A stretch of 64,000 nucleotides of DNA from Streptomyces spinosisporus (GCF_022698145.1 NZ_JALDAX010000029.1:1-64000), one strand, 5' to 3'; numbered from the stretch's first letter, positions 34,197 through 43,170 are shown. Translations and numbers: made by a program. Notes: generated from the sequence alone by a model not told the origin.

Positions 34197-35051
34197 TCAG
34201 GGCGCGGCGTTCGGCCCGTCCGGGCGGCCGAGGCGCTGCTGCACCATCTGCCGGGTCAGCTCCTCCGTCTCCGGCTCGGTCAGCCGCTCGAAGCCCTCCT
34301 CGGTGATCACGGAGACGATCGGGAAGATTCGGCGGTTGATGTCCGGGCCGCCGGTCGCGGAGTCGTCGTCGGCCGCGTCGTACAGCGCCTGGAGGGCGGC
34401 CAGGGCCGCCTCGCGCCGGTCCATGCCCGTGCGGAAGAGCTTCTTCAGCGCGCCGCGCGCGTACGGCGATCCGGAGCCCTCGGCGTGGAAGTCGGCCTTC
34501 TCGTACAGGCCGCCGGCGACGTCGAAGCTGAAGATGCGGCCCTGCTCGCCGTCCGGCCTCGACGCGTCGTAGCCGGTCAGGAGGGGGACGACGGCGAGGC
34601 CCTGCATGGCCTGGCCGAGGTTCTGCCGGATCATGCCCGCAAGGCGCCTCGCCTTCGCGTTGAGGGTCATGGGGATGCCCTCGATCTTCTCGAAGTGCTT
34701 CAGCTCGACCTGGTACAGCTTCACCATGTCCAGCGCGAGTCCGACGGAGCCCGCGAAGGCCACGGCGGTGTGGTCGTCGGCGGGATGCACCTTCTCCAGG
34801 TCGCGCTGGGCGATCAGGTTGCCCATGGTGGCGCGGCGGTCGCCCGCGATCATCACGCCGTCGCGGTAGGTGAGGGCCAGCACGGTGGTGCCGTGCGGGA
34901 ACCGCCCCTCCTCGGCCCGCACGCCGTCCGGGAAGGGACGGCGCATGGGCAGCAGTCGGGGGCGGTGCGCCGCCAGGAACTCCGTGAACGACGACGTCCC
35001 CGGAGTGAAGAACTCCTCCCCCAGCCGACCGTCCGTCTCCCTCTCCGTCAT
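34197..35051 (-). CDS. prcB: 20S proteasome beta subunit (PrcB-type), isolated copy
   Basis: A 284-aa N-terminal nucleophile hydrolase. The propeptide runs to Gly54; cleavage would expose Thr55 (HG|TTVLALTYRDG). Asp71 and Lys87 correspond to the Asp17 and Lys33 of the mature proteasome active site, so it should be catalytic. The rest matches actinobacterial PrcB (KIEGIPMTLNAKARRLA, AAMQGLAVVPLL-like, YDAADDDSATGGPD). No prcA, pup, dop or arc gene is adjacent, unlike the usual operon, so this is either a second copy or a relocated one. It needs an alpha partner from elsewhere. It is transcribed alone. Confidence 0.92.
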   Translation of the reverse strand: MTERETDGRLGEEFFTPGTSSFTEFLAAHRPRLLPMRRPFPDGVRAEEGRFPHGTTVLALTYRDGVMIAGDRRATMGNLIAQRDLEKVHPADDHTAVAFAGSVGLALDMVKLYQVELKHFEKIEGIPMTLNAKARRLAGMIRQNLGQAMQGLAVVPLLTGYDASRPDGEQGRIFSFDVAGGLYEKADFHAEGSGSPYARGALKKLFRTGMDRREAALAALQALYDAADDDSATGGPDINRRIFPIVSVITEEGFERLTEPETEELTRQMVQQRLGRPDGPNAAP

Positions 35052-35135
35052 CCCACTCCCCCTCCGTGCCGGTCCGACAACCGGACTCCTACCTGAAGCG
35101 GGGCCGCGGGAAACGCGGGGGCGCGAAGGCGGCGG

Positions 35136-37478
35136 TCACCGGACGTTGGGGCGGCGGTGCAGCGGCTGCTCGGGGGCCGGGCCTGCCTGCGCCCGCGGGA
35201 CCGCGCGGACCGCCGGGCTGTCCTCGCGCAGGGTCAGCGCGACCCCGTGGTGGCTGATCGTCAGCGGCGCCCCCGCCAGCAGGGTGTAGGTGGCCTTGTC
35301 GGGGCCGATCTCCACCCGCAGCCGGCGGTCGAGGACCTGCAGGCTGAAGGCGAGGCGGCTGAACTTCTCGGGCAGGCGCGGTGAGAAGCACAGAGACTCG
35401 CCGTTGCGGCGCAGTCCGCCGAAGCCGGCGACCAGCGCCATCCAGGTGCCCGCGAGGGAGGCGATGTGCAGTCCGTCGCGGGTGTTGTGCTCCAGGTCCT
35501 TCAGGTCCATCAGCGCCGCCTCGGCCGTGTAGTCGTAGGCGAGGCGCAGATGGCCCGTCTGGGCGGCGATGACGGCCTGGACGCACGCGGAGAGCGAGGA
35601 GTCCCGGACGGTGAGGGGCTCGTAGTAGGCGAAGTTGCGGGCGATCTGCTCCTCGTCGAAGTGGCTGCCGCAGGTGTACATCGCCAGCACCAGGTCGGCC
35701 TGCTTGACGACCTGTTTGCGGTAGAGGTCGAAGTACGGGTAGTGCAGCATCAGCGGGTACCGGTCCGGGCCGGTGGCCTCGAAGTTCCAGCGCTGGTAGC
35801 GGGTGAACCCGGCGTGCTGCTCGTGCACGCCGAGCTCGCTGTTGTACGGGATGTGCATCGCCTCGGCGGCGTCCCGCCAGGCCGCGCTCTCCTCGTCGTC
35901 GACACCGAGCCGCGCCGCCTCGTCCGGGTGGCGTTCGCAGGCGTCGGCGGCGGCCCGCAGATTCACCTGGGCCATGAGATTGGTGTACGTGTTGTCGTCC
36001 GCGATCGCGCTGTACTCGTCCGGGCCGGTGACGCCGTCGATGTGGAAGGCGCCCTGGTGGTCGTGGTGCCCGAGCGAACGCCACAGCCGGGCCGTCTCCA
36101 CCAGCAGCTCGACTCCGGCCTCGCGCTCGAAGAGTTCGTCCCCGGTGGCCGCCGTGTAGCGCACGACGGCGTCGGCGACGGCGGCGTTGACGTGGAAGGC
36201 CGCGGTGCCGGCCGGCCAGTACGCCGAGCCCTCCGAGCCCTCGATGGTGCGCCAGGGGAACGCGGCACCGCCGAGGCCCAGTTGGGCGGCGCGTTCCCGG
36301 GCGGCGGGCAGGGTGCTGTGCCGCCAGCGCAGTGCCTCGGACACGGCCTCGGGCGCGGTGTAGGTGAGCAGGGGCAGGACGAAGGTCTCGGTGTCCCAGA
36401 ACGCATGGCCGTCGTAGCCGGACCCGGTCAGGCCCTTGGCGGCGATCGCGCGCTGCTCGGCGCGGGCGCCGGCCTGCAGCACGTGGAAGAGCGCGAAGCG
36501 GACGGCCTGCTGGATCTCCTCGTCGCCCTCGATCTCGACGTCCGCGCGCGCCCAGAAGTCGTCGAGATAGGCCCGCTGGTCCGCCAGGAGACCGTCCCAG
36601 CCGCTGTGCCCGGCCGCCGCGAGGGCCGCCTCGACCTGGTCGCTCATCGCGGGCCGCGAGCGGACGGCGGACCAGCCGTGGGCGACCAGCTTCTCCACGC
36701 GCAGCCGTTCGCCGGGTTCCAGGACGGCGGTGACCGTCAGCCGGGCCACGTCCACATTGCTCTCGCTGCTGGTCGTGGTCCGGTCCGGGCCGGTGACGTT
36801 GTGGTCGGCGGCCACCGCGACCCGCAGCCCGCTGTGCCTGGTGCGGTGCACCAGGCGGAGCCGGTGGCCGACGGCGACGTCCTCCTCGGCCTCCAGCGGC
36901 GACTTCAGTGTCTGGGCGGCGCGGGGGTCGCCGTTGGGCCCGGGCAGGCTCTCGTTGGCGACCAGCTCGGACTGGATGACCACCCGGGAGCGGCTACCGA
37001 CGGCCTCCACCTCGTAGGCGACCGCGGCCATGGCCCGCTGGGTGAGGGAGACCATGCGGGTGGAGCGCACCCGGACGGTGGAGCCGGCCGGCGAGGTCCA
37101 TTCACAGGTCCGCTCCAAAACGCCCCGCCGCAGGTCGAGGACCCGCTCGTGGGAGACGAGGCGGCCGTAGCGCAGGTCGAAGGGCTCGTCGTCGACCAGC
37201 AGCCGCAGCACCTTGCCGTTGGTGACGTTGATGACGGTCTGGCCGGACTCCGGGTAGCCGTATCCGGCCTCCGCATAGGGCAGTGGATGCACCTCGTGCA
37301 CGCCGCCGAGATACGAGCCGGGCAGGCCGTGCGGCTCGCCCTCGTCGAGGTTGCCGCGCCAGCCGACGTGTCCGTTGGACAGGGCGAAGACGGACTCGCT
37401 CTGGGCGAGGACGTCCAGGTCGAGGTGCGTCTCGCGCACGGTCCACGGCTCGACGGCGTACGACCTGTTGGTGATCAC
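35136..37478 (-). CDS. Glycoside hydrolase family 65 phosphorylase
   Basis: A 780-aa enzyme of the maltose/trehalose/kojibiose/nigerose phosphorylase type, which splits an alpha-glucoside with phosphate to give beta-glucose 1-phosphate. The N-terminal beta-sandwich is about 1-270; the (alpha/alpha)6 barrel has the family acid motif DGVTGPDEY with Glu488 as general acid, WDTETFVLPLLTY near 361-373, and KQADLVLAMY near 592, part of the phosphate site. The GTG start at 37478 overlaps the HAD stop as GTGA. Beta-phosphoglucomutase directly upstream completes the route to glucose 6-phosphate. Which disaccharide is used cannot be told here. Confidence 0.92.
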   Translation of the reverse strand: MITNRSYAVEPWTVRETHLDLDVLAQSESVFALSNGHVGWRGNLDEGEPHGLPGSYLGGVHEVHPLPYAEAGYGYPESGQTVINVTNGKVLRLLVDDEPFDLRYGRLVSHERVLDLRRGVLERTCEWTSPAGSTVRVRSTRMVSLTQRAMAAVAYEVEAVGSRSRVVIQSELVANESLPGPNGDPRAAQTLKSPLEAEEDVAVGHRLRLVHRTRHSGLRVAVAADHNVTGPDRTTTSSESNVDVARLTVTAVLEPGERLRVEKLVAHGWSAVRSRPAMSDQVEAALAAAGHSGWDGLLADQRAYLDDFWARADVEIEGDEEIQQAVRFALFHVLQAGARAEQRAIAAKGLTGSGYDGHAFWDTETFVLPLLTYTAPEAVSEALRWRHSTLPAARERAAQLGLGGAAFPWRTIEGSEGSAYWPAGTAAFHVNAAVADAVVRYTAATGDELFEREAGVELLVETARLWRSLGHHDHQGAFHIDGVTGPDEYSAIADDNTYTNLMAQVNLRAAADACERHPDEAARLGVDDEESAAWRDAAEAMHIPYNSELGVHEQHAGFTRYQRWNFEATGPDRYPLMLHYPYFDLYRKQVVKQADLVLAMYTCGSHFDEEQIARNFAYYEPLTVRDSSLSACVQAVIAAQTGHLRLAYDYTAEAALMDLKDLEHNTRDGLHIASLAGTWMALVAGFGGLRRNGESLCFSPRLPEKFSRLAFSLQVLDRRLRVEIGPDKATYTLLAGAPLTISHHGVALTLREDSPAVRAVPRAQAGPAPEQPLHRRPNVR

Positions 37479-38215
37479 GCCTGTCCTCCCAGTTCCGCGA
37501 GGTCCTGCACGACGCGGTCCGCGCCGTGCCGGTAGAGCGCGTCGGTCTGGCCGGTGCGGTCGACGCCGACGACGTAGCCGAAGTGGCCGGAGCGGCCCGC
37601 GTCCATGCCGGCGAGGGCGTCCTCGAAGACGGCCGCCCGGGACGGTTCGACGCCGAGGTCGCGGGCGGCCGCGAGGAAGGTGTCGGGGTGCGGCTTGCCG
37701 GGCAGCTTGCGCTCGGCGGCCACCACACCGTCGATCCGCACCTCGAAGAGGTGCTCCGCCTTGATGGAGCGCAGCACGTCCCGGGTGTTGGCGCTGGAGG
37801 AGACGATCGCGGTGTGCAGGCCGTGGGCACGCACGGCCTCGATGTAGCGCAGGGTGCCGTCGTACGCCTCGACGCCCTCGGTGCGGATCTTCTCCAGGAC
37901 CAGGGCGTTCTTGCGGTTGCCGATGCCGTTCACGGTGGCCGCGTCCGGCGGGTCGTCCGGGCTTCCCTCCGGCAGTTCGATGCCGCGGGAGGCGAGGAAG
38001 GTGCGGACGCCGTCGGCGCGTGGTCGCCCGTCGACGTATTCGTCGTAGTCGGCACCGGCGTCGAAGGGGCGGAAGTCCTCGCCGTCCCGCTCGCGCAGGA
38101 AGGCGTCGAACGTCTCCTTCCAGGCGGCCGCGTGCACGACGGCCGTCCGGGTCACGACCCCGTCGAGGTCGAAGAGACAGGCCTGGATGTCTTCGGGAAG
38201 ACCGAGCTGCGTCAT
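37475..38215 (-). CDS. pgmB: HAD-family beta-phosphoglucomutase
   Basis: A 246-aa HAD hydrolase-fold mutase that should turn beta-glucose 1-phosphate into glucose 6-phosphate. The nucleophile and acid/base Asp16 and Asp18 lie in FDLDGVVT; further motifs are IVSSSAN (motif II Ser), RKLPGKPHPD (motif III Lys) and FEDALAGMDAG (motif IV Asp). The helical cap lies between residues 22 and 100. The stop is overlapped by the GH65 GTG, so the two proteins are translationally coupled and the mutase is made first. Family members can also be phosphatases; the GH65 neighbour favours the mutase role. Confidence 0.88.
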   Translation of the reverse strand: MTQLGLPEDIQACLFDLDGVVTRTAVVHAAAWKETFDAFLRERDGEDFRPFDAGADYDEYVDGRPRADGVRTFLASRGIELPEGSPDDPPDAATVNGIGNRKNALVLEKIRTEGVEAYDGTLRYIEAVRAHGLHTAIVSSSANTRDVLRSIKAEHLFEVRIDGVVAAERKLPGKPHPDTFLAAARDLGVEPSRAAVFEDALAGMDAGRSGHFGYVVGVDRTGQTDALYRHGADRVVQDLAELGGQA

Positions 38216-38269
38216 ACGGGATCCGTTCCCCTCTCGGGACCGTCCACGGTGTGGTGCGCGCCACATGGC

Positions 38270-38690
38270 CTACGCGTATTGACCCGGAGCCCGTCTTGTC
38301 GTGCGGGAACGAGTGGTGTTCGTGGGCGACCTGCCAGCGGCCGCTCTCCTTGCGCAGGCCGAGGGTCAGGCGCAGCCGGAGGGTGGGGCGTTCGGCGAGT
38401 TCCTCGGGCGTGCCGCAGCGCAGCAGTGCGTGGGCGTAGGCGACGTCCGGTCCTGCGGTGACGTGGAGGGTGTCGATGTCGAAGCAGGCGCCCTGTGCCT
38501 GCCACTGGAAGAACGGCGGCCAGCTGGCGCGGTAGGCGGCGAGGCCGTGGATGCCCTCGTGCGGCGGGGGGACGTCGTACATCACGATGTCCTCGGTATG
38601 GTCGGCGAGGACTCCGTCCAGGTCGCCGCGGTGGACGGCCTCGGCCCAGTTCTCGATCAGTGTGCGGATCTGTGCTGCGTCGTCGGGCAC
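38270..38690 (-). pseudogene. SnoaL/DUF4440-like (NTF2 fold) gene without an in-frame stop
   Basis: From GTG 38690 (RBS AAGGAG at 8 bases) the frame encodes a complete NTF2-like domain: IRTLIENWAEAVHRGDLDGV, then YDVPPPHEGIHGLAAYR, ending WQVAHEHHSFPHDKTG near 38285. SgcJ/EcaC-type proteins normally stop within a few residues of this HHSFP. Here no stop follows; the frame stays open through the antisense-free HAD region and into the GH65 frame to 35136. The other two frames have stops at 38270-38272 and 38212-38214, so a single-base indel near the 3' end would explain it. Either a frameshift mutation or a sequence error is likely. The end given is the stop in the shifted frame. Confidence 0.55.
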
Positions 38691-38794
38691 GGCAGCGGCT
38701 CCTTCCCTCGGCAGGGACGGGTCCCCTGTACAGGGACGACTCCCCGTGGGCCCATGGTTCATCGCACCGCCGTCCGGGTGACACACTCTGCTGT

Positions 38795-39448
38795 GTGCCG
38801 CTGACTTTCGACGATCTCCTCGCCCGTGTCCGCTCTCTTCCCCGGGGTGAGGGGCGCGCGGTCCTCGGCATCGCCGGCAGCCCCGGGGCGGGCAAGACGA
38901 CGCTCGCCGAGAACCTGGTGCGCGAGCTGAACGGCTCCGGCCTGCCGTGGGCCGCCCATGTCCCGATGGACGGCTTCCATCTCGCCGACGCCGAGTTGGA
39001 GCGGCTCGGCCGACGGGACCGCAAGGGCGCCCCCGACACCTTCGACGCGGCCGGGTACGCGGCGCTGCTGCAGCGGCTGCGCGAGGACGAGTACGGCGAG
39101 GTCGTGTACGCACCCGGGTTCGAGCGGGTGCTGGAGCAGCCGATCGCCGGAGCGGTCGCCGTGCCACCGCAGGCCCGGCTGATCGTGACGGAGGGCAACT
39201 ATCTGCTGCTGGACACGGGCGCGTGGCCACGGGTCCGCGCGCGGCTCGACGAGGTGTGGTTCTGCGAGCTGGACGAGCAGGAGCGGCTGCGGCGGCTGAT
39301 CGACCGGCACGAGCAGTTCGGCAAGGGACACGACGAGGCCGTGGAGTGGGTGATGCGCAGCGACCAGCACAACGCCGAGCTGATCGCCGCGACCCGGGAG
39401 CGCGCGGATCTGGTGGTGCCGATGGGCGACCTCGCGCTCAAGTACTGA
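38795..39448 (+). CDS. Nucleoside/nucleotide kinase family P-loop protein
   Basis: A 217-aa kinase of the uridine kinase/PRK/CoaA superfamily. Walker A GSPGAGKTT is at 28-36, the substrate-side Asp motif PMDGFHLADAELERLGRRD near 57, TEGNYLLLD (Walker B-like) near 131 and DEVWFCELDEQERLRRLIDRH near 149. This resembles the FrcK/YggC/pantothenate-kinase-like group, whose substrates include fructose and nucleosides; the substrate here is unknown. The GTG at 38795 begins just before the first helix. The neighbouring phosphorylase route suggests a sugar, by inference only. It is convergent with the heparinase-like gene. Confidence 0.85.
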   Translation: MPLTFDDLLARVRSLPRGEGRAVLGIAGSPGAGKTTLAENLVRELNGSGLPWAAHVPMDGFHLADAELERLGRRDRKGAPDTFDAAGYAALLQRLREDEYGEVVYAPGFERVLEQPIAGAVAVPPQARLIVTEGNYLLLDTGAWPRVRARLDEVWFCELDEQERLRRLIDRHEQFGKGHDEAVEWVMRSDQHNAELIAATRERADLVVPMGDLALKY

Positions 39449-39469
39449 TCGCGCGCAACGTCAGCCTCG

Positions 39470-41236
39470 TCATGTGGTGGGTGTGGTTCGGTGGGCGCGC
39501 AGGGTGACGGTCAGGGTTTGGGGGCCCTGGCCGCCGATGTAGAGGCGGTTTCCTGTCGTCGCGTCGGTGCCACCCGCCACCGTGTAGTCCTGCCCCGGGT
39601 CGTAGCGCAGTACGTCGCTGCTTTCCGGCCCGGCGAGCGGTTCGCCCGAGTCGACGCGGGCCTCGACCCGGATCTCGTCGTCGCCGACCCGGTAGGTCAT
39701 CGCCCCGGTCGTCAGGCACCAGCGCCCGTCGCCGATCGGTACGGCGCCCTGCGTCACGTCTCCCGGCCGGAAGGTCAGTTCGAGGGCCCAGGGCACCCGG
39801 GGCCCGCTGAGGTCGATGCGCAGGTCGGCGCCGTCCTGTGTGAGGTCCACGTCGACGCGGGTGGTGTGCGTGACCTCGTCCCGTGGGCGGTCCGGGAAGG
39901 CCATCGCGGCCGAGAAGCGTCCCTCGTCCGCCATCCGGTAGGCACCGTCGTCCTGTCGACGGTGCGGTGGGAGCGGCTGGTAGTAGGCGGCCGTGAGGGT
40001 TTGCGTGAGCCGGTAGCGGCCGGCGTCGATCCGTTGCATGTCGGCCGCGCGGAACGGGCCCAGGTCGAAGAACCCCCGCGACAGACGGACCGCGTCGAGG
40101 ACGGCGTCCCCCGCGAACAGGCGCAGGAAGGTGGGATTGCAGGCGAGCCCCGAGCGGATGCGCCGGTGCTCGGGCACGTCCGAGCCGCCGTACACCACCG
40201 TGTGTGCGGTGGCTGTGGTGTGTGTGGCGAGGCGTGCGGTGGTGAGGTACCGGTCCCGCGGCAGCGTCCGCGCTTCCGGTTCGGGCAGGGTGCGGCACAG
40301 GTCCGGAGCGAGGAGGGTCTCGGCGAGCAGGCCGGGGTCGTCGATGCCGCCCTCGCCTGCCAGCCGCGCCGCACGGGCGAAGTCACCCCGACCGGTGCGG
40401 ATCGCGAGCAGCCGGTAGTGCGGCAGATAGGGCGCGAGCGGGAACGGGTGGTTCTGGTCCTGCCGTCGCGAGTGGACGGTCTCCACCGTGCCGTCCGGCG
40501 CGATCAGGTCCAGGGTCGTGGCGAGGTTGCGCTCCACGGCGTCCTGGAGGTCGGCGCGGTCGAGCACGTCGGCCAGCAGGAGCAGCGACGGGTTGGACAC
40601 GTGGGCCGCGTAGTTGGCGCTGCGTTCCGAGTACAGTCCCTCCGCGTCGATGTCGACGCCCTCGGCGAGCCACTCCTCGATCCGGTCGAGCAGCCGGTCG
40701 TCCGGGAAGGACCGGTGCAGCCGGGCCAGCGCCGCGCACAACTCCCAGCGGTGGTTCGGGGTGTGCACCCCGCCGGTCAGGAGACTGGCGGTCGCGGCGT
40801 CCGCGATCTGCCCCAACGCCGCGGTGACGTCGCACAGTTGCGGCCCCGCGCCCGCGGCGAGGACGTGCGCGTCGCACACGTCGTTGACGGTGAACGCCGA
40901 GTCCGGCGGTGACTGCACGTTGTCGCCGCCGGCGAAGAGGCCGGTGGCGGTCTGCACGTTCCGCAGGGCGCGGAGGTGGTTCGTCGCGGCGGTGACGGCC
41001 CGCCCGCTGCCGTGCAGGGCCGAGTCCGGGCAGCGGTAGGCGGCGACGAGGGTCTTCGCGCGCCGTGCCAGTGCGCGGTGGGTCACTCCGGCGGGTTCCT
41101 CGTCGCAGTCCGCCGCGAGCGGGGCGGCGAGCCGGTCGGCCGCGCGCGCCGCCGCGCGAACGAACTCGTGGTCGAACCCGTAGTCGGCTTCGTGGTCGAA
41201 CCCGTGGTCGGCCTCGTGGTCGAACTCGCTGGGCAC
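39470..41236 (-). CDS. Heparinase II/III-like protein of a carbohydrate-use locus
   Basis: A 588-aa soluble protein without a signal peptide. A helical (alpha/alpha) toroid-like first half (with NHRWELCAALARLHRSFPDD and SERSANYAAHVSNPS) and a beta-rich second half resemble heparinase II/III-family lyases and related hydrolases, though I cannot identify catalytic residues with certainty. The N-terminus has an 8-residue repeat (FDHEADxG, two and a half copies). The GTG lies 2 bp after the permease stop, so it is the last gene of the sugar ABC operon. It probably processes the imported oligosaccharide inside the cell. Confidence 0.62.
   Translation of the reverse strand: MPSEFDHEADHGFDHEADYGFDHEFVRAAARAADRLAAPLAADCDEEPAGVTHRALARRAKTLVAAYRCPDSALHGSGRAVTAATNHLRALRNVQTATGLFAGGDNVQSPPDSAFTVNDVCDAHVLAAGAGPQLCDVTAALGQIADAATASLLTGGVHTPNHRWELCAALARLHRSFPDDRLLDRIEEWLAEGVDIDAEGLYSERSANYAAHVSNPSLLLLADVLDRADLQDAVERNLATTLDLIAPDGTVETVHSRRQDQNHPFPLAPYLPHYRLLAIRTGRGDFARAARLAGEGGIDDPGLLAETLLAPDLCRTLPEPEARTLPRDRYLTTARLATHTTATAHTVVYGGSDVPEHRRIRSGLACNPTFLRLFAGDAVLDAVRLSRGFFDLGPFRAADMQRIDAGRYRLTQTLTAAYYQPLPPHRRQDDGAYRMADEGRFSAAMAFPDRPRDEVTHTTRVDVDLTQDGADLRIDLSGPRVPWALELTFRPGDVTQGAVPIGDGRWCLTTGAMTYRVGDDEIRVEARVDSGEPLAGPESSDVLRYDPGQDYTVAGGTDATTGNRLYIGGQGPQTLTVTLRAHRTTPTT
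41168..41228. repeat. 24-bp in-frame tandem repeat in the heparinase-like gene
   Basis: Two and a half copies of a 24-bp unit (GTGGTCGAACCCGTxGTCGG on the plus strand, continuing CxTC) encode FDHEAD(H/Y)G repeats at the protein N-terminus. Confidence 0.8.
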
Positions 41237-41238
41237 AG

Positions 41239-42141
41239 TCAGTCCTTCAGTCCGGCGTTGATGTCGGCGCCCATGACGTAGCGCTGGAAGACCAGGAAGA
41301 CGAGGATCAGCGGGATCATCGAGATGACCGATGCGCCGAGCAGGACCGACCAGTTGATGTTCTGCGCGCCGACGATGCTCTGGATGCCGATCTGCACGGT
41401 GAACTTGTTCGGGTCGTTCAGCATCAGCAGGGGCCAGATGTAGTCGTTCCACCGCCACTGGAAGGACAGGATGGCGAGGGTCAGCATGATCGGCCGGGAC
41501 AGCGGCACCATGATCCGCAGGAAGATCGACAGTTCGCGGGCGCCGTCGATGCGTGCCGCCTCCACGAGTTCGTCGGGGATGGTCAGGAAGAACTGGCGGA
41601 ACATGAAGCAGCCGGTCGCGGTGAGCACGGCCGGCAGGATGATGCCGCCGAAGGAGTTGTAGAGGCCGAGGTTGCGGACCACCAGGAACTCGGGGGCGAG
41701 CATGACCTCGGACGGCAGCATCGTGGTGGCCAGGATGCAGAGGAAGAAGGCCTTGAGCCACCTGTTGTCGTACTTGGCCAGCGCGTACCCGGTGCTGCAA
41801 CTCGCCCCCACCGTGAGGATCGTCGTGATCACGCACACGATGGTCGTGTTGACGAAGTACTGCGAGAAGTTGGCGCTGCGCCACGCCGTCAGATAGCCCG
41901 ACAGGGTGGGGTGGTGCGGAATGAGCGACAGCGGATAGGAGAACAGGTCCCCGGCCGGTTTGAGGGAGCTGAGGATGAACCACAGCACCGGCAGTCCGTA
42001 GAGGCACGCCAGGATCCACAGCAGGGTCGTCGCGGACACCGCCCGCCGCAGCCCGCCGGTGCGCGCGCCGGGTAACCGCTTCCTGGAGACGGCCCGTCCG
42101 GGAGCGGCGTCGGCCCGGCGTGGCATGTCTGTGGTTGTCAT
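41239..42141 (-). CDS. Carbohydrate ABC transporter permease (MalG type)
   Basis: A 300-aa inner-membrane permease with six membrane segments. The EAA loop that contacts the ATPase reads LVEAARIDGARELSIFLRIMVPLSRP. A 35-residue basic N-terminus precedes the first helix. It starts at ATG 42141, overlapping the stop of the first permease by 4 bases (ATGA). As usual for CUT1 sugar systems in Streptomyces no ATPase gene is nearby; the shared MsiK ATPase is expected to serve it. Confidence 0.93.
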   Translation of the reverse strand: MTTTDMPRRADAAPGRAVSRKRLPGARTGGLRRAVSATTLLWILACLYGLPVLWFILSSLKPAGDLFSYPLSLIPHHPTLSGYLTAWRSANFSQYFVNTTIVCVITTILTVGASCSTGYALAKYDNRWLKAFFLCILATTMLPSEVMLAPEFLVVRNLGLYNSFGGIILPAVLTATGCFMFRQFFLTIPDELVEAARIDGARELSIFLRIMVPLSRPIMLTLAILSFQWRWNDYIWPLLMLNDPNKFTVQIGIQSIVGAQNINWSVLLGASVISMIPLILVFLVFQRYVMGADINAGLKD

Positions 42142-43049
42142 CGGTTCTCCACCCGCCGGTTGACGATCAGCTGGATGACCGCGACGGCCATCAGGATGAG
42201 CATGAGCACGAACGACGCGGCGCTCGCGTAGCCGATCTGGCCCCGTTGGAAGCCGGTCTGGTAGATGTACTGGACCAGCAGGTTGTTCGAGGTACCGGGC
42301 CCGCCGTTGTTGAGGGAGACGAACAGCGGGTACTCCTTCATCGCGTTGATCGTGTTGAGCAGGATGACGATGAACGAGGTGGGCGCGATGCTCGGCAGCG
42401 TGATGCTGAAGAACTGCCGCCAGGGACCGGCGCCGTCGAGCGAGGCCGCCTCGTAGTACGACACCGGTACGTTCTTGATGGCGGCGATGAACAGCAGCAT
42501 CGAGAAACCCGTCCAGGCCCAGGACGCCGCCATCACCACCACCAGCAGCGACAGGTCCGCGTTCGACTGCCAGTGCACGGCGGGCCCGCTGAGCTTCTCG
42601 ATGACGTAGTTGACCAGTCCGAAGTTCTCGCCGAACAGCCAACGCCACAGCACGCCCACGACGATGGGCGACAGCAGCCAGGGGATGAAGAAGACGACGC
42701 GGGCGACCGACGCGCCCTTGGCGTGCCTGCTCACCAGCATGTTGGCGATGAGCAGCGAGAGCGCGAAGTTCAGCGGGACGAAGAGCACGGTGTACAGCAG
42801 CGTCCTGGTCAGCGCGTCGTAGAACGTGGAGTCCCCGAACAAGCTGTGGTAGTTGTCCAGGCCGACGAACTGGAACGCCCCCACACCCGTGTAGTTGGTG
42901 AAGGAGTAGACGAGCCCGATCACCGCCGGCCACACGAAGAACAGCGCGAAGAGCACGACGTTGGCCGCGATGAGGACGAGCGGCGCGAGGATGTAGCGGC
43001 TGCGTCTCCTGGGCGGGCTCGTGGACACGTCCGGGGCGCGTTTGGTCAT
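42138..43049 (-). CDS. Carbohydrate ABC transporter permease (MalF type)
   Basis: A 303-aa permease partner of the MalG-type protein. Six membrane segments; EAA loop YYEAASLDGAGPWRQFFSITLPSIAP. It begins MTKRAPDVSTSPPRRRSR before the first helix. The gene lies 121 bp after the solute-binding protein gene and is coupled to the next permease by an ATGA overlap. The 121-bp gap holds no clear hairpin, so readthrough from the binding-protein promoter is expected. Confidence 0.93.
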   Translation of the reverse strand: MTKRAPDVSTSPPRRRSRYILAPLVLIAANVVLFALFFVWPAVIGLVYSFTNYTGVGAFQFVGLDNYHSLFGDSTFYDALTRTLLYTVLFVPLNFALSLLIANMLVSRHAKGASVARVVFFIPWLLSPIVVGVLWRWLFGENFGLVNYVIEKLSGPAVHWQSNADLSLLVVVMAASWAWTGFSMLLFIAAIKNVPVSYYEAASLDGAGPWRQFFSITLPSIAPTSFIVILLNTINAMKEYPLFVSLNNGGPGTSNNLLVQYIYQTGFQRGQIGYASAASFVLMLILMAVAVIQLIVNRRVENR

Positions 43050-43170
43050 CTTCCTGACTCCGTGCTGGGGGGAAGGGTTTGCTGTGGGCTCACGCCATGA
43101 GCCCGGCATCGCAGGGGCGTTCGCGGCCCGGGTGGCGGCATCGCGTTCCGCCGCCACCCGGCCCCGCCGC

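Noticed and set aside
35136..39230. One 1364-codon minus-strand ORF as a giant fusion protein
   Set aside because: The stretch opposite the HAD gene is a non-coding frame of a clearly real protein, and the part upstream of 38690 lies antisense to the kinase gene. It is read as separate genes.
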